A stretch of DNA of 64,000 bases from Apis mellifera (lineage: Eukaryota; Arthropoda; Insecta; Hymenoptera; Apidae), in the NCBI RefSeq assembly GCF_003254395.2, contig NC_037651.1, forward strand, positions 2,914,001 to 2,978,000. Reading direction: 5' to 3'. The position numbers were made by a program, and so were the translations under genes. Below, piece by piece: positions 47,641 to 60,130 of this stretch. The number at the start of each line of letters is the position of its first letter. Position 1 is the first letter of the stretch. Below the pieces are notes generated by a model that was not told the DNA's origin, did no database searches, and saw only the letters and a program-made list of their open reading frames with translations.

Positions 47641-50640
47641 GCTTTTTCTCTTTTTTTTTTTCTTTTTTCCTTCGTTTACCAGACACGTGTGCTCGATAGT
47701 ATGTACACGTTGGATCATACACACGTGATGGTATGTCAGTCAGGTGTGATGGTATCCGATCGTAGGAATTCAGAGCTGTTTTAATCTCGTTGGGGATTAA
47801 TTGTTTTTTTTTAATTCTCCGAATAAATGCTCATTCTTTTTCCCCTTTTTGCAAACTTGTTCTTGTCGGTAAGAAGAGGATTTGTTTTATATCGCGGAGC
47901 TTGGAAAATATATCGTATTTATTTTTATGAAATGATGAAGTAAAATCGTGTTTGATTTCGTTTAAATTCAAAGATGGAAAATACAATTAGATTCCATAAT
48001 TCATAGATACATTTGCAACAGTTCAATTTATATAATAAATTTAATGTATCATAAAATTTATTTTTCTTTTTAAGAAAAATAAATACAATATCGATTTTTT
48101 CGAAATATTCAAAAGAAGGAAAAAAATCTATAATTTTTACATTGCCAATTTGTTTCAATTATCTTAATCGTTGTAACTTTGTTATAAGAAGAAATAAAGA
48201 TAATGTAAGTAAGATATTAAATGATTTCCTCTCTATATACACGAACATAAATATACTCTCTTTTATCGTTCTTTTATTTAAATAAATAAATTGTATCGAT
48301 ATGATTGAACTTTAATAAAATTTTCTGCTAAATGATTGCATATTTTTTTTTAACGTTCCCTATCTCATTTTCTGAAAGTTCATTAATTATTACATTTAAA
48401 TTACATATAAAGATAAAATTTATGTTTTAATAAAATTTATGGAGAAGAAAGTTTCTCTGAAATTTAATCCTAAGGATACATTGCACAAAATGTTGCAATT
48501 AAAGATATTTCTCATGTATGATTTATACAAAAAAAAAGTAATTACAATTGTTATTATTATTTATTCTGATATAATTATCTCGAGTATCGTGAAAAGAAAT
48601 TTTGTTCGATATGAGATACGAGTATTTCACGAAGATAAAAAATATCTCAGATTGAAAAAAATTACTAAGTAATTAATATTCAACTGGAAATATATGTACG
48701 AGATATATTGAATATACTTTCATTCGTTGGAAATGCAATAACAATTTCCGGAAACAGCAGAGAAAATTATTGCAAATTAAACGTGATCAAGTATATATCA
48801 TATCTCTCTTTATCAATTGTCATAATCGTATCGATTATCAATTTAATCTACGTACGTGACACTATTGCTTGTGCTCTTATATTTGCCACGTATAACGTTT
48901 GGCATGATCGTCGAAATAATCGAACTTAATCAACATTATTTAATACAAACTGTTATTAATATCATGGATGAATCAGCATTCGTGATAAAGCTGAATCACG
49001 TTAAGATTATACATTTATTTTTTTTTTAAATATAAAAAGGAATTTGAATTATATTCGAGTATCGTGATTAAAAATGATAATACTTTCTTTAGAATTCTAG
49101 ATATTCTTTAAATATCTCTCGAATTTTTAGAATCTTGATAGCAAGAACAAATTTTAAAGCGAATTCTTTTTTTATGTATTATGGTATAGATAATTTTTAA
49201 TCTTAATTCTTTAATAATTATTTTTAAAATATATAGATAGGTGTTTTACTTTTACAGAGAAATTGGGTCGCCAATTTCCTTGAATTCACATTCTTATTAA
49301 CGAAAAATAAAAAACAGATTGACATATTTATTAACAGGTATTAACGTGCAAACATAAAATATTTGCCGTAAAGAATGGTTCTGAAATTGAAATGAAAAAA
49401 AATACAAATACCTATATATATATATAAATCAGAGAATATGGATTAAGATAAATATATTTGAAAACGTGATTTGCATATTTGAATTTTATCACACAAATAA
49501 AAAGATACCTTTTATAGAAGAGAAAATAAAATTTTATGTCTGGCTAATTTTTTCTTTGATATTATAAAGATGATTTCAATTTTCTTATTATAAAAATCTG
49601 ATTTATTTTTACTGATTATATATATATATATATATATATATCCCTATATAACTCTCACCAATAATTTTAATTTCCAATAATTCAAGAAAAAATTTTACAC
49701 AAAAACCATCAAACTGCTTTCTATATTTTATAAATTATTTTAATATAAATGTTAGAAATTATATCATATAGACACATCTATTTATTCAATATTCCATATC
49801 ATAATAAAAGAAGAAGAATAATACAATGCTGATAGGCCAATAATTTTTTTCAAAATTCATAATCATCCCCAAACTCATCGAAACTCGATTAAAAACAGCA
49901 GGAGTCCTCATACTCTTAAACGAGAAGATATATCAACGACTCGATCGAAATACGTAATCGTACTAAATAGCAACTCGAATCATGAAACAAATATCGAGAC
50001 CTCGAGAAGGGGAGCGACCATCTCTTCGTCTCAATTAGTACACGAACACCAAAAGTCCACGTCCGTGAAACGTGTACCAATAAATACGTAGCACAAGAGT
50101 GATTAGATACAACCTTAGCAGACGTGCACATTATTCATTTAAACGCCACGTCGAGTCTACCGTTTCTCTATTCATCTTCTCTATCTCTCTCGTTGCTCGT
50201 GTCATTTCTCTTAATCGTCCACCGTTTCTTGCATCTTCTCGCCCACGCGAGGGAAAGAGAGAGAAATAAGCGAAGAGATGCATTCTTAACGAGAGAGAGA
50301 GAAAGAGAGAGAAAGGAACAGTGCCAGATAGCGATGGGATCAAGTGTTGATGAATCAAAAAAAAAAGAAAATTTAGATGAAGAATTGTTTAACGAAATCT
50401 ATCTATTTCTATCCTCAAAAGTGATTCATACAACCACTAATGCCCACGAGAAATCTAATCACGTGTCGTGTGTTAAACACTTATCATATCCGCCCTCACT
50501 GATTCATACAATTAGTTATTCGTACTCATTTGATCCCATCGCTAGCAAGCAGAATCGACCGAGGAGGCGAGAGAAGGATGGCTGGAAAGTGAACGAGAGC
50601 CAATCTTAGCCACCCACTTAATGGCGATTCCTGGCTGCAC
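47641..50640. other. AT-rich intergenic stretch
   Basis: Very AT-rich. Two adjacent short frames, 48439-48672 (ATG) and 48708-48929 (TTG), each contain a hydrophobic stretch, but they are unrecognised and not called. GA tracts lie at about 50263-50310. CACGTG occurs at 47684-47689, 47722-47727 and 50460-50465. Confidence 0.5.
49617..49641. repeat. TA dinucleotide microsatellite
   Basis: About 12 uninterrupted TA units in AT-rich DNA. Confidence 0.9.
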
Positions 50641-50645
50641 GAGCC

Positions 50646-50675
50646 CACGCGTGTGCACCGACACGTGTTCACGCG
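50646..50675. promoter_or_regulatory. Cluster of three CACGTG/CACGCG sites in 30 bp
   Basis: CACGCG (50646-50651), CACGTG (50662-50667) and CACGCG (50670-50675) lie in a GC-rich pocket. These are consensus sites for Hairy/E(spl)-class repressors. The cluster may be a repressor-bound element, which is inference from motifs only. Confidence 0.35.
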
Positions 50676-50859
50676 TGGCCGAGTACACGCCCGACGGCAT
50701 ACCCCTGTTGACGACGCGATCCAACAGGTTTCGATTAACTCCTCGCGGCCTGATTTCCAACACCGTATCGAGCGTGATCGAGTCCGCCATTTAGATGCAT
50801 GCCAATAAGATCGTACTAATCGATGATCGTCGGATACCATTTATCCTCCGTACGTTCAA

Positions 50860-52150
50860 CCCATCTCCGTTTCATTTTATTCCGAGTTTTAGTCGAAACG
50901 ATTATATGACCGGACGTGATTAAATATATTAAAACGAGCCATCGTCTGATTAAAATTATTCGAATCGAATATTTGATAGTTTGGCATTGATTTTAATGAT
51001 ATTTATCTTATTCCGTTTGCAAGATTCGATTTTTTTTTTTATGGAGAAAAATATTTTCAGATTCATTAATTATAATATGTGGATTAGAATGTGAATCTGT
51101 AATTTTGATAAATTTTTTTGAACCATTTATGAAATCGTAATTTAGTAATGAGTAATTTGATTGACAAAATGTAGAGATAAATTATAAAGGGTAATTAATC
51201 GATTAGTCAAATTTATTTAATGATATGCTAAATTATATCTAAATTATAAAATCCTTAAGATAGATCTCAAAATCTTTACGTGTCCCTCTTAATCATCTCG
51301 AAAAATTTTTAAACATCATTATCGTTCATCAACCTACTAATTATGACAATTTATAGAAATTCCAAATAATTAAAATTAATTAAGACTTAATTACGATATC
51401 CTGGAAAAAATGTTAACCTTGATAAATATCTCAAAATACAACAATTCCATGGAAAAATGGATATTTATAAATTCCAAATTTTATTAAATTAAGAAAGAAA
51501 TTAAAGAAAAAATGGTGGAACAAAGATAATAACGCAAAAAGAATTGGCTTATTGTAACAGATTACATATTTACAGTTTTTAATTAAAAATAAATTAACTT
51601 TATTTATAATTAAAATATCTATAAAATGTACCAATCCATATTTTAATTAAATAAAAACGTTAAAAAGAAAATCGTATGTACAAAGAGAAAGAAAAGAAGA
51701 GTACTAATTAGATTAAAACAATTAACAAAAATTCCAAAAGAATTATGAAAGCGGTACTTCCTATCGAAATATCCATAAAATATAAAATCAAGATTTTAAT
51801 TAAAGAAAAACATTGGAACAGAAAATATAGAGAACTGAATATATTAAACATAATAAGAAATAAGCTTAAATTTTCAAAATGGAACTATTAGAAAACTAAT
51901 TAGAAATTTCATTCCAATTCTTGTAAAAAAAAAAAAAAAAAAAAATACTACCCATTACCTTTTTAGAAAGTATTAAAATAAAAACCAGAAATAGGCATCG
52001 AAGTGGCCAAGTAGTAACCGACGTGTAAAAATCAAAAGGCAGCGACACAGAAAACAAAAAACAAAAAACAGAACTCACTAATTAAAACACCTTGCAAAAA
52101 AATTAAGACCAACCACGACCAACACGTGAATATCCTGAAAAGAGGGCAAC
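50860..52150. other. AT-rich intergenic stretch
   Basis: AT-rich sequence with long A tracts (for example about 51925-51944) and no exon, RNA gene or repeat element recognised. Confidence 0.6.
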
Positions 52151-52950
52151 CTTGATAAATCCTCTGATCCGAAAATACAATCATCCAATAATCCGTGGAA
52201 GAATGGATCCCGGCGAGGAATTAAGAGACAAGAGGGTACGAACTTTCCTCTCCCTCCTTAAAATATCGGCGACGAAGAAAGATATCTACCTTAAACGGGA
52301 GAGAGAGAAAGAGAGAGGAGTAGAGAGGGAGAAGAAAGGGGGAGGGAAGGGAATCCAGGGCACATTGGTGTGTAATACGGCAGATGAGAGGCTGCAGGAG
52401 TCCGTGGGAAACATCCTCGGTGGTTCCTTCCTTAGGAAGGCGTGTAGGGATCCTTAGTGGTCGTGTGCACGTACACGCGAGCGCCGTGGAGGAGTTTCAG
52501 GGCAGGCCATCTGCCCGAGTCTCTCACGATTCCAGGCCAGCTGCCGATATCTTCGCATAAGCGTGCATCGTGAAAGAGCCTCCAGGCGCTAAATGCGCGT
52601 CTTGCACACTTATTCGCGACTAGGTGTGTTAAACTGCCCCTCTCATGGGATCCATGGATCTTCCACCGATTTCTCGTCACCCTGACCAACCACCCTGAGC
52701 GATTTCCACTTTCTCTGCTCCTTGGAGAGAGAGAGAGAGAGAGACTCTCTTTTCGGGATTAATCGGCGAGGAGGGTCGTTGACGACGGATCTTACCGGTC
52801 TCGTGTCGACCACGTGCAATATATATTTATGTAAGAGGGAAAGAGAGAGAGAGAGAGAGAAAGAGAGATGTTTCTTACACTTCGTATCGTATAGTAGTTC
52901 GTACGTGACGTTCTCGACCGCGTGATTCTGATTATTTAATGGGACCGAGA
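52151..52950. other. Purine-tract and GC-rich stretch
   Basis: Contains GA microsatellites at about 52725-52744 and 52841-52868, a single Su(H)-type CGTGGGAA at 52403-52410, and CACGTG at 52811-52816. Open frames in the GA tracts encode only Arg/Glu repeats and are not genes. Confidence 0.5.
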
Positions 52951-55900
52951 TTGCGATCAGGTATTAAATGCAACATCGAGAGGAGAGATCGCTTGCGTCA
53001 TTGACGGGGTTATTTATCGAGTTCGTCGGAGATGAATTTATTAAGAAGCTGGAGAGAGAGTTGATTATATTTTTACAAGTATGTTATGTAGTATTTTTCT
53101 CTTTTTTTTTTTAATGTTAAGTTTGATTTTAAAGGGATTTTTAAGATATGGAAATATTTATATCGACACTGTTGAATCGATTATTGTGATTATTCAAAGG
53201 CTGAGAAAAATTAAGTAACGATTAAAAGGTGATGTGTTATATAATAAAGAAAGTGCGAGGTGTTGATATATTATTATTTATGATTTATTAAGAGATGTTG
53301 AAATGTCTTTGGATTCTTTTTTTTTATTTTTTTTTAATAAAACCGGTATCATAAAATTAAAAAATTAGCTACTTATACTTTTTGCAAGAAAAATATATTT
53401 CGTACACGTTAATATAGATATAGAATCGAAAGAGCGATAAGTCAATGAGACGAGCGCAATAATAATTTGCATACGCATGTGTGTACCGATTAAATAACAT
53501 CCCCTTTCTACAATCCTAACGGTCTTTCCACCCCTCGGGCACAATAGATTTGCTTCACAGGGGTGGGGTTGTCGTAAATAGATCTCTGACGAGTGTGGAC
53601 GAAACTACCTGTTGAATGTAGGTGCACACTGTTCACTGCACACGTGCATTTCTATTTCGGCTTCAATTTTCCCTAGGACACCTGCATACACTTCTTTCGA
53701 ATGCGAGAAACATTCTAGCGCAATTGAATTCCTCCACGAATAACATCTTTTATGCGAATAAAAATTAACTTGAAGAAGAAGAAAAATTTCTCTACAATTC
53801 GAAAAAATTTATTATCACATATCTTTATTCAATTTTAAAAAAGATTAATAAAAATCGAAAAGATTTGTTCAAGAAATCGAATTTCTTGAATTCGATAAAA
53901 TAACGATAAATAATAATTCTGATATAGATATAAATATCTACGAAATTTCAATTAAAATTCAATATCTTTAAATTTCAATTTTAATAATACATGTAACATA
54001 TTTTACGGTAAGTTGATCCTTTCTTCCGCATTTCACTCTCTTTCTCTCTCTTTCGAAAGAGAGATAGAAGAAAAGGAAAAAAAAAGAGAGAGAAGAAGGG
54101 GATGGAATTTTCGTTGTAATCGGGGTCAAGTTTAGAAAACGCGGAAACGGTTCGTTCATTCAATATCGTGTCCAGCTCGTGCATTGCACGCTTCCACTGA
54201 AAGACTTCCTGAAAGGCAGGGTGCTTTTAATTTCTATGGGTTCCGAGCTTTCTAGCTCCCACCCTCGTGGTATGTATAGGGGTGAATTCTTCTGGTGTAC
54301 GTTTCAATGGGGCAGAAAGTATGGGAACGTAGCCGCACAAGAAACGAACCGAGGAACACCCGTATGGGATCCTATTACGTTTATGGGGGGCTCGTGCTAA
54401 GAAGCCGCATTCAGGTCGAACAAGGAAGCCATGATTTCAGCCAAGCGTATTAGCACCGATGATGAATCATAAGGTATTAAGAAAAAAAGAAATATGTATT
54501 ATTAAAAAATTATTCATTTTTTTATCCTTTCGCTAATTTTATTCCAAATAATTTTGTTTGAATCTTTTTTTAAACTACTTATTGTAAAGTTATCTTATAC
54601 CCGATTCGAATATTTATTTTATGTAGCAATAAGTAGATAAATATTGGATCATGAAGCTAGAAAATTTAAATTTAATCAAAGTGATGGAGAATGAAATTAG
54701 ATATTTATATAAAATAAAGTATTATATTGTAATTTTTTGTTAAACAAATAAATTTCGATTCTTTCAAACTGTAAAATTATTCTATCCTCATTTTCCAATC
54801 ATTTTATGATCAAAGAATAAAAATTTTATATATTCCATCCACAATATATTCCATCTACTCGCGCGTTTATTAACAATTAAAAAATACGAATATTCCCCTT
54901 TAAACAATTCTTATTTAAATCATACTACATCAAAAAATAAACTAAAATTTTTATGCATCTAACGGAAACGACGTATTCGACACGTAACCTCGTCCCTTGA
55001 ATAGATGCATAACAGGACCATGAACGCGGTGCGGAAGCAGTTGAACGACCGTAAAACGCACATTTCCTTACCCGTTAATCAGTCTGAAAACAGTAATATA
55101 GAGAGGGAACCGGTGTCAAAGAGGAGCATTCGCCACGTATAAGTGCCTCGAAAGCATCCTAATTAGGCAATGAAAGGACGCTTTGTGATCCTCGAAAGGG
55201 ACTGTCTAAAAGGCGGCGATAACACGTGCGTCAGAGTCTCGAGAGGCGAAGGTTCTTCCTTCCGACCGTTTCACACGAGGCAAACGAAGAATTATGAATG
55301 TGTCTTTGTACCATACCGCTCGTGAAATCGCGTCTAAGCCAGCATGTGGAGCACGTCGTGCTCGATCATGACAAAAGCTATTAATAACACAGTGATATAT
55401 ATATATAGTGAGAAGTTGACGAGCAATCGTCCTTTTACGCAAGCCTCTTATTTATTTATTTCGAATATCAACATATTCTCAAAGAATATTTATATTTATT
55501 TATAACTTTAATCGTACATGGAACAGTTTCGCTCGCTTGTTCGATTTTTGTTTTATGTAAATTTACTCGCAATTCGCTTTCTATTTCTTCGATAAATGAT
55601 TAATGAAATACGATATATCTTTAAGGAAAGGATGCATTTGAAAAGTGAGAAGATTATTTTTTAGATACAAAGATCAGAAGATGGATGGAATTCAAACGGA
55701 ATAATGATATATAAAAATTGAAGAACAAGAAGGAATTGAAATATGCTATTCAAATTTTAATTCCACTTAATTTTTACTTAATCATTTTTTAAAATTCATC
55801 GTTTCGCTTATTGTTCGAGCCAAGAAGAAACTAAAGAAGATTTTCACGAGATGGTTCGTGAGAAATTTCACAATTACCACTTACATAAATTATTTATTTA

Positions 55901-58600
55901 TCGTTAAGAATGAAATGTCGTTGAAAAAAAATGTCAGTTATTGATCGTATCTATTTGTTGAAAAGAAATATCGGACACGAGTAAAGTGAGAGATCTTGGC
56001 TTGGCTCTGTGCACACAAGCGGAACACGTCGCATACCGTAAGACGAGTTCTCGATTGGAGAATAATTATTCCTCGGTGTAAACGAAGCAATTAATCATGT
56101 GTGATCATTCCGTACCGCACAAATCTCTGATCATAAGATTCTAATGATAGATTTTTTTACACGAGTATTGCATTACACGTCAAATATGATTTTAAAATTT
56201 ACGCTTTTATAATATTCATTGATTTCTGTAATATTTCTTTTAATTACCGATAATATTTTATTGTTATTTGAAACCTCGAACTCGGTTTGATAAATTTTTA
56301 ATTCATTTCGTTATAATAAACAAAAAATCAAAATTGACGACCAATCTGCTAATTAAATTTAAAGATCGGTTAGCGATATTTAATTAAATTTACCTTACGT
56401 TAAACTTACTTCGATTCAGATGAGACGAGATTGCACAAACAGATTGTATCACAAGCATATTTCTGGGATGAACTTCCTTTCAAATTTACAGCAGATTTTA
56501 CGACTTTAAAAAGTATAAGATATACAGGTCAAGGTTGATCGATATTCGAAATTAAAACGGCCGAGATATACAGGGAAAAAGAAAAAAAAAGAAATCGAAC
56601 ATTTTAATAAAGTACAATCGAAGTAAGAAACTTTCTTTTACTTTTCCTGGCACCGATCAATTTGTTACGTTGCTACATGGTTAGGTAAAAAGGATAATTA
56701 ATATGTTTACGAGGTTTTTTCACAGGTGCAAATTGTGATCAGACACGAATCGATTGTGAAAGTAAAGAGAATAAATTACGTCTATAATATTAAAAAGAAA
56801 TAAAAAAAAAAAGAAAAATATCTGAATTATGAGAAGAATCAATTAATTACGAATAATAACTCTCCGATTGGTAAAATAATATTATTAAAAATCGTCGAAA
56901 ATATGCAATAACTTAAATATTTTATTTCACGATTTGAATATTTGGATTTCATTATCCTTCGCGTAATTACGATAATTAATTGCTTCTTTTTTTTCCACGA
57001 ATGGATGATATTTTTTTTTTTCTCATTACACTCAATTATTTCGTCATCAATGAATTTTGTAATTTTGTAATTACGCGTACAAATACTTGAGTTTCGTCCG
57101 TTGTGTGGATACGGAAAAGTATGATTACAGCTTTCGAGAAAATAATTATATTGTATTTAATAACTTAAATACATCGGTAGTACAAGTATTTAATATTGGA
57201 AGAAATTATTTTTCAAAAAGATACGAATTGTATTTCACGCAAAATTTAAAGTGGCAAAAATCAATTATCATCAACATGTATCGTACCAAGTAGAAATCGT
57301 GCGTGTAGCAAGTGATACTCGAATGTGAAAGCTGAATTACGAGCAACAAGTATCGAAATGAAATATCTTAACGATTTGTACCAATGTGAACCACATATTT
57401 ATAGAAAAAAGATTGTGGATCGATGGAACGGGATAATATATGATAATGATCGCAAGAGTGATGATTCTGATCACGAGTTTTTTAATTTCCATGCAAAATT
57501 GGGCCGTCTATCAAAGTTGAAATTGATAAGATAGAAGTTTTTCGTTCAAATATTCGGTTGCAATATTCGATAATTGCGATATTTTTTTTTCTGGCACCAT
57601 AACCGATTTAATATGACCGAAATAAGAAAAACATTTTTTTTATCGAAAACAGAAATCGATTTCGGGAATTTCGATTAACATGTATCGAACACGTTCTTTT
57701 TTTAAAGACAAGGATCAGCCAATTAAGATTTTTCTTATTCCCTGCCTTATATGTATATATAAAAAAAAGTTGATAAACAAACATAAAAAAGAACCAGAAC
57801 TTTCATTCATAAAGTAACTTTGTCAAACATACTATGCTTAATGAAAAATAATATAGAATTCACAAAAAGAAATCGCATCATTTATGAAAAATTAGTTTCA
57901 ATTTTGACAATTCAAAAATAAAAGGATTTTATCATTGAACATTCATATATATCCGCAATTGTAACACCATGTGCTTGAATAATATATATCATGGGGAAAG
58001 CAATTGCGTTTTAACATGCAAAATGTATATACGTGTTAACTTTTTTCGTGAGCTCGTCGACAGAAAAATTATCGAGCACGAAACATTAAGAAAATCCGAA
58101 ATAATTTAACAATCCTCGAATAATATTCTGAAAAATCGAGTTAATTTTTGTAAAAATTATTTCTTAAGAAAATCAATTTTTTTATCTCAAGACACGAATG
58201 GACAATTTCGAATCGACATTAATTTGATTCTCGAGTCTGAAATTCGTCCAAAGTAATTTACAGGCGTCAACGTAATATGACACATGCAGTCATAATTGTT
58301 GAGCATTCACGTCAACGTACGAGTTGATTTCATGCGAATGAAAACTTCACGAATAAACTAAAAAGTACTTCAAAATCATAACTCATTTACTGCAGAAAAT
58401 TGATATAGACTTCAAAAAAATTGTATGATAACAAGATATTGATATAGATAGTCTGATAAAGTTTTAGTAAAACCTTATCTTATCTAAAAATCTTTTTATA
58501 AATTGCAATCAACTACTTGTTATTATAAAGTTGTCACATTGTCACACCTTTATATATAATTTGAGAAGGAAAAAAGAAATGAAAATCAACTATTATATTA
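52951..58600. other. AT-rich intergenic stretch
   Basis: Mostly AT-rich and unrecognised. A small GC rise at 54140-54410 contains a 73-codon frame (first ATG in frame at 54236) with no recognised family. A 20-bp purine/pyrimidine palindrome centred on TTCGAA lies near 54045-54064. Two short frames at 57087-57293 and 57325-57534 begin with TTG and GTG and are not called. Confidence 0.5.
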
Positions 58601-58826
58601 GTATTTCTTTGTGTAGATATTAGTAACTAACGTGAGTAACTATAAATTTCAATATTCATTCTCATTAAAATTTCAAAGAATATTTATATTCATCACTTGT
58701 ATTTTTCCTTTCTTGTTTTTTCCTGGAAAACCGAGTCTCTTTTACCAAATAAGTAAACTCAGTATATTATTGATTCTGAAAAATTCTACTTTTACGTTAA
58801 AAAAATTATCAATAAATTATTCACAG

Positions 58827-59126
58827 ATGTTCAACGAGTCTTTTTATAAAAAATTTTTAATACTTTTAATACTTTTCTATTTAATAACAACTATACAATT
58901 ATCTTCTACAAAGCATCTATTAAAAAAAGAAAAAATTCCAACCCACCGAATCACAGAAAGTAGCGCTTTCAAATTCTCTTGTATTATCGCCAAAAGATTT
59001 CAGTCCAAAAAAAAAAACACGATATATTTCAACAAAACAACCCCCAAAATCGATAAGATACTCGTCAATGCTCGTCTAGCAAACAGTATCGATACCGGAA
59101 TACGTATCGAATGGTCATCGAATTGA
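58827..59126 (+). CDS. Hypothetical small secreted protein (weak candidate)
   Basis: An ATG at 58827 opens a 99-codon frame. The frame is open for another 65 codons upstream, back to a GTG at 58632, in sequence so AT-rich that stop codons should be frequent. The first residues (MFNESFYKKF, then LILLILFYLITTIQL) look like a signal peptide: two lysines followed by a hydrophobic core. The rest is Lys-rich with several dibasic pairs, and no family is recognised. The ATG context is poor (C at -3), and the CAG just before it could instead be a splice acceptor. It may be a lineage-specific secreted peptide, an exon of a longer gene, or chance. Confidence 0.2.
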   Translation: MFNESFYKKFLILLILFYLITTIQLSSTKHLLKKEKIPTHRITESSAFKFSCIIAKRFQSKKKNTIYFNKTTPKIDKILVNARLANSIDTGIRIEWSSN

Positions 59127-59149
59127 ACGCGCGTAGAAATTTCACAAGA

Positions 59150-60130
59150 AGATTTCTCGCAAAAAAAAAAAAAAAAAAAATCTCAAAAGAAGACAAAGGA
59201 ACAGTCACGAAGGAGAGAGAGGAAGAGAGATCGTGTTTCGATATTCCCGCGAGTCTGACTCACCTCGTGCCAGCACGTGTTCTACCTGCCCGCCTTCGGA
59301 GGATCTCTCGGTTCTCCATATCCTCCTCCTCTCCCACCCCTTCACACGCGTGCGCGTACACATTTACCTCGATACAGCAAATGTACCGACACATCTCTCT
59401 CTCCTTTACCGACAGAGATACTCGCGTTACCCTCCATTCTTTTCTCTTTTTTTTCTTCTTTTCGAGATCCACTCTTTCCCTTTCGTTTTTCTCTCGATTC
59501 AGAATTATTCCATCTTTATATATATTTTAACCATGCATCTCGCTCCCCTTCTTCTTTTCCTTCTTCTTCTTCTTCTTCTTCTTCCGTCAACCGAAGGGAC
59601 TCTCCCCCCTGACAATATTCCCGTTTCTTTCTAACCCTTCTTTTTCTCCCTCCCTTCAACCGCATCCACCGAGCTCCCCTTTTCTACCTCAACGTGTACT
59701 CCGCTGTCCTTCGAACCGCTCCTTCCTACACGAGAGGTTCGTCCTCGTCTATCTCATCGGTATTCGAGAGGTACGCTTCGGAGCTCGTGGGAAAATGAGG
59801 CAGGTGGTAGTTAGATCTCCGAGTTCAGAAACGAGAGATGTGCCTCTCCGCCCGGCAGCGCCATTCATTCGTGCGGGTATATTATAGCCGTGCGTGTGCA
59901 CACGTACACGGGCGGGGCGCGCGTGTGTGGCGAGCAGGTAGAGGTAGTGTCGTAAGAAGCGAACGAGTATCGATGAGGGGCCGGGTATACATATTTTTGC
60001 CCGATGAACCGAGCCAAGGATCAATTAACGGATGCTCCTTAACGAGAGCTTCCGGCTCGATCGGAGAAGAAATCATGAGCGATCTGGACAAACGCTTTTT
60101 TCCCAATTCCGTCCCAATACTCGCTTGATT
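59150..60130. other. Pyrimidine-rich then GC/CpG-rich stretch
   Basis: CT-rich sequence (59200-59720) is followed by a CpG-rich pocket (59760-60070). It holds a CTT microsatellite of eight units (59560-59583), CACGTG at 59274-59279, CTACCTG at 59282-59288, CAGGTAG at 59935-59941, and a single Su(H)-type CGTGGGAA at 59786-59793. Apart from the micro-ORF listed separately, no gene is recognised. Confidence 0.4.
59533..59634 (+). CDS. Micro-ORF with poly-Leu leader over a CTT repeat (very weak candidate)
   Basis: An ATG with A at -3 starts a 33-codon frame, MHLAPLLLF followed by a Leu tract and PSTEG, which reads like a signal peptide and cleavage region. Eight of the leucines come from the CTT microsatellite. 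A pyrimidine-rich tract ending in TTCAG (59502) just upstream would make a good splice acceptor. No good donor follows before the stop. It is probably a repeat artefact. Confidence 0.12.
   Translation: MHLAPLLLFLLLLLLLLPSTEGTLPPDNIPVSF

Noticed and set aside
46888..47784. Several frames of 85-175 codons on both strands
   Set aside because: High GC makes stops rare, and the frames overlap on both strands with no family resemblance.
54045..54064. 20-bp palindrome centred on TTCGAA
   Set aside because: It arises from a CT tract meeting a GA tract and is probably simple-sequence chance.
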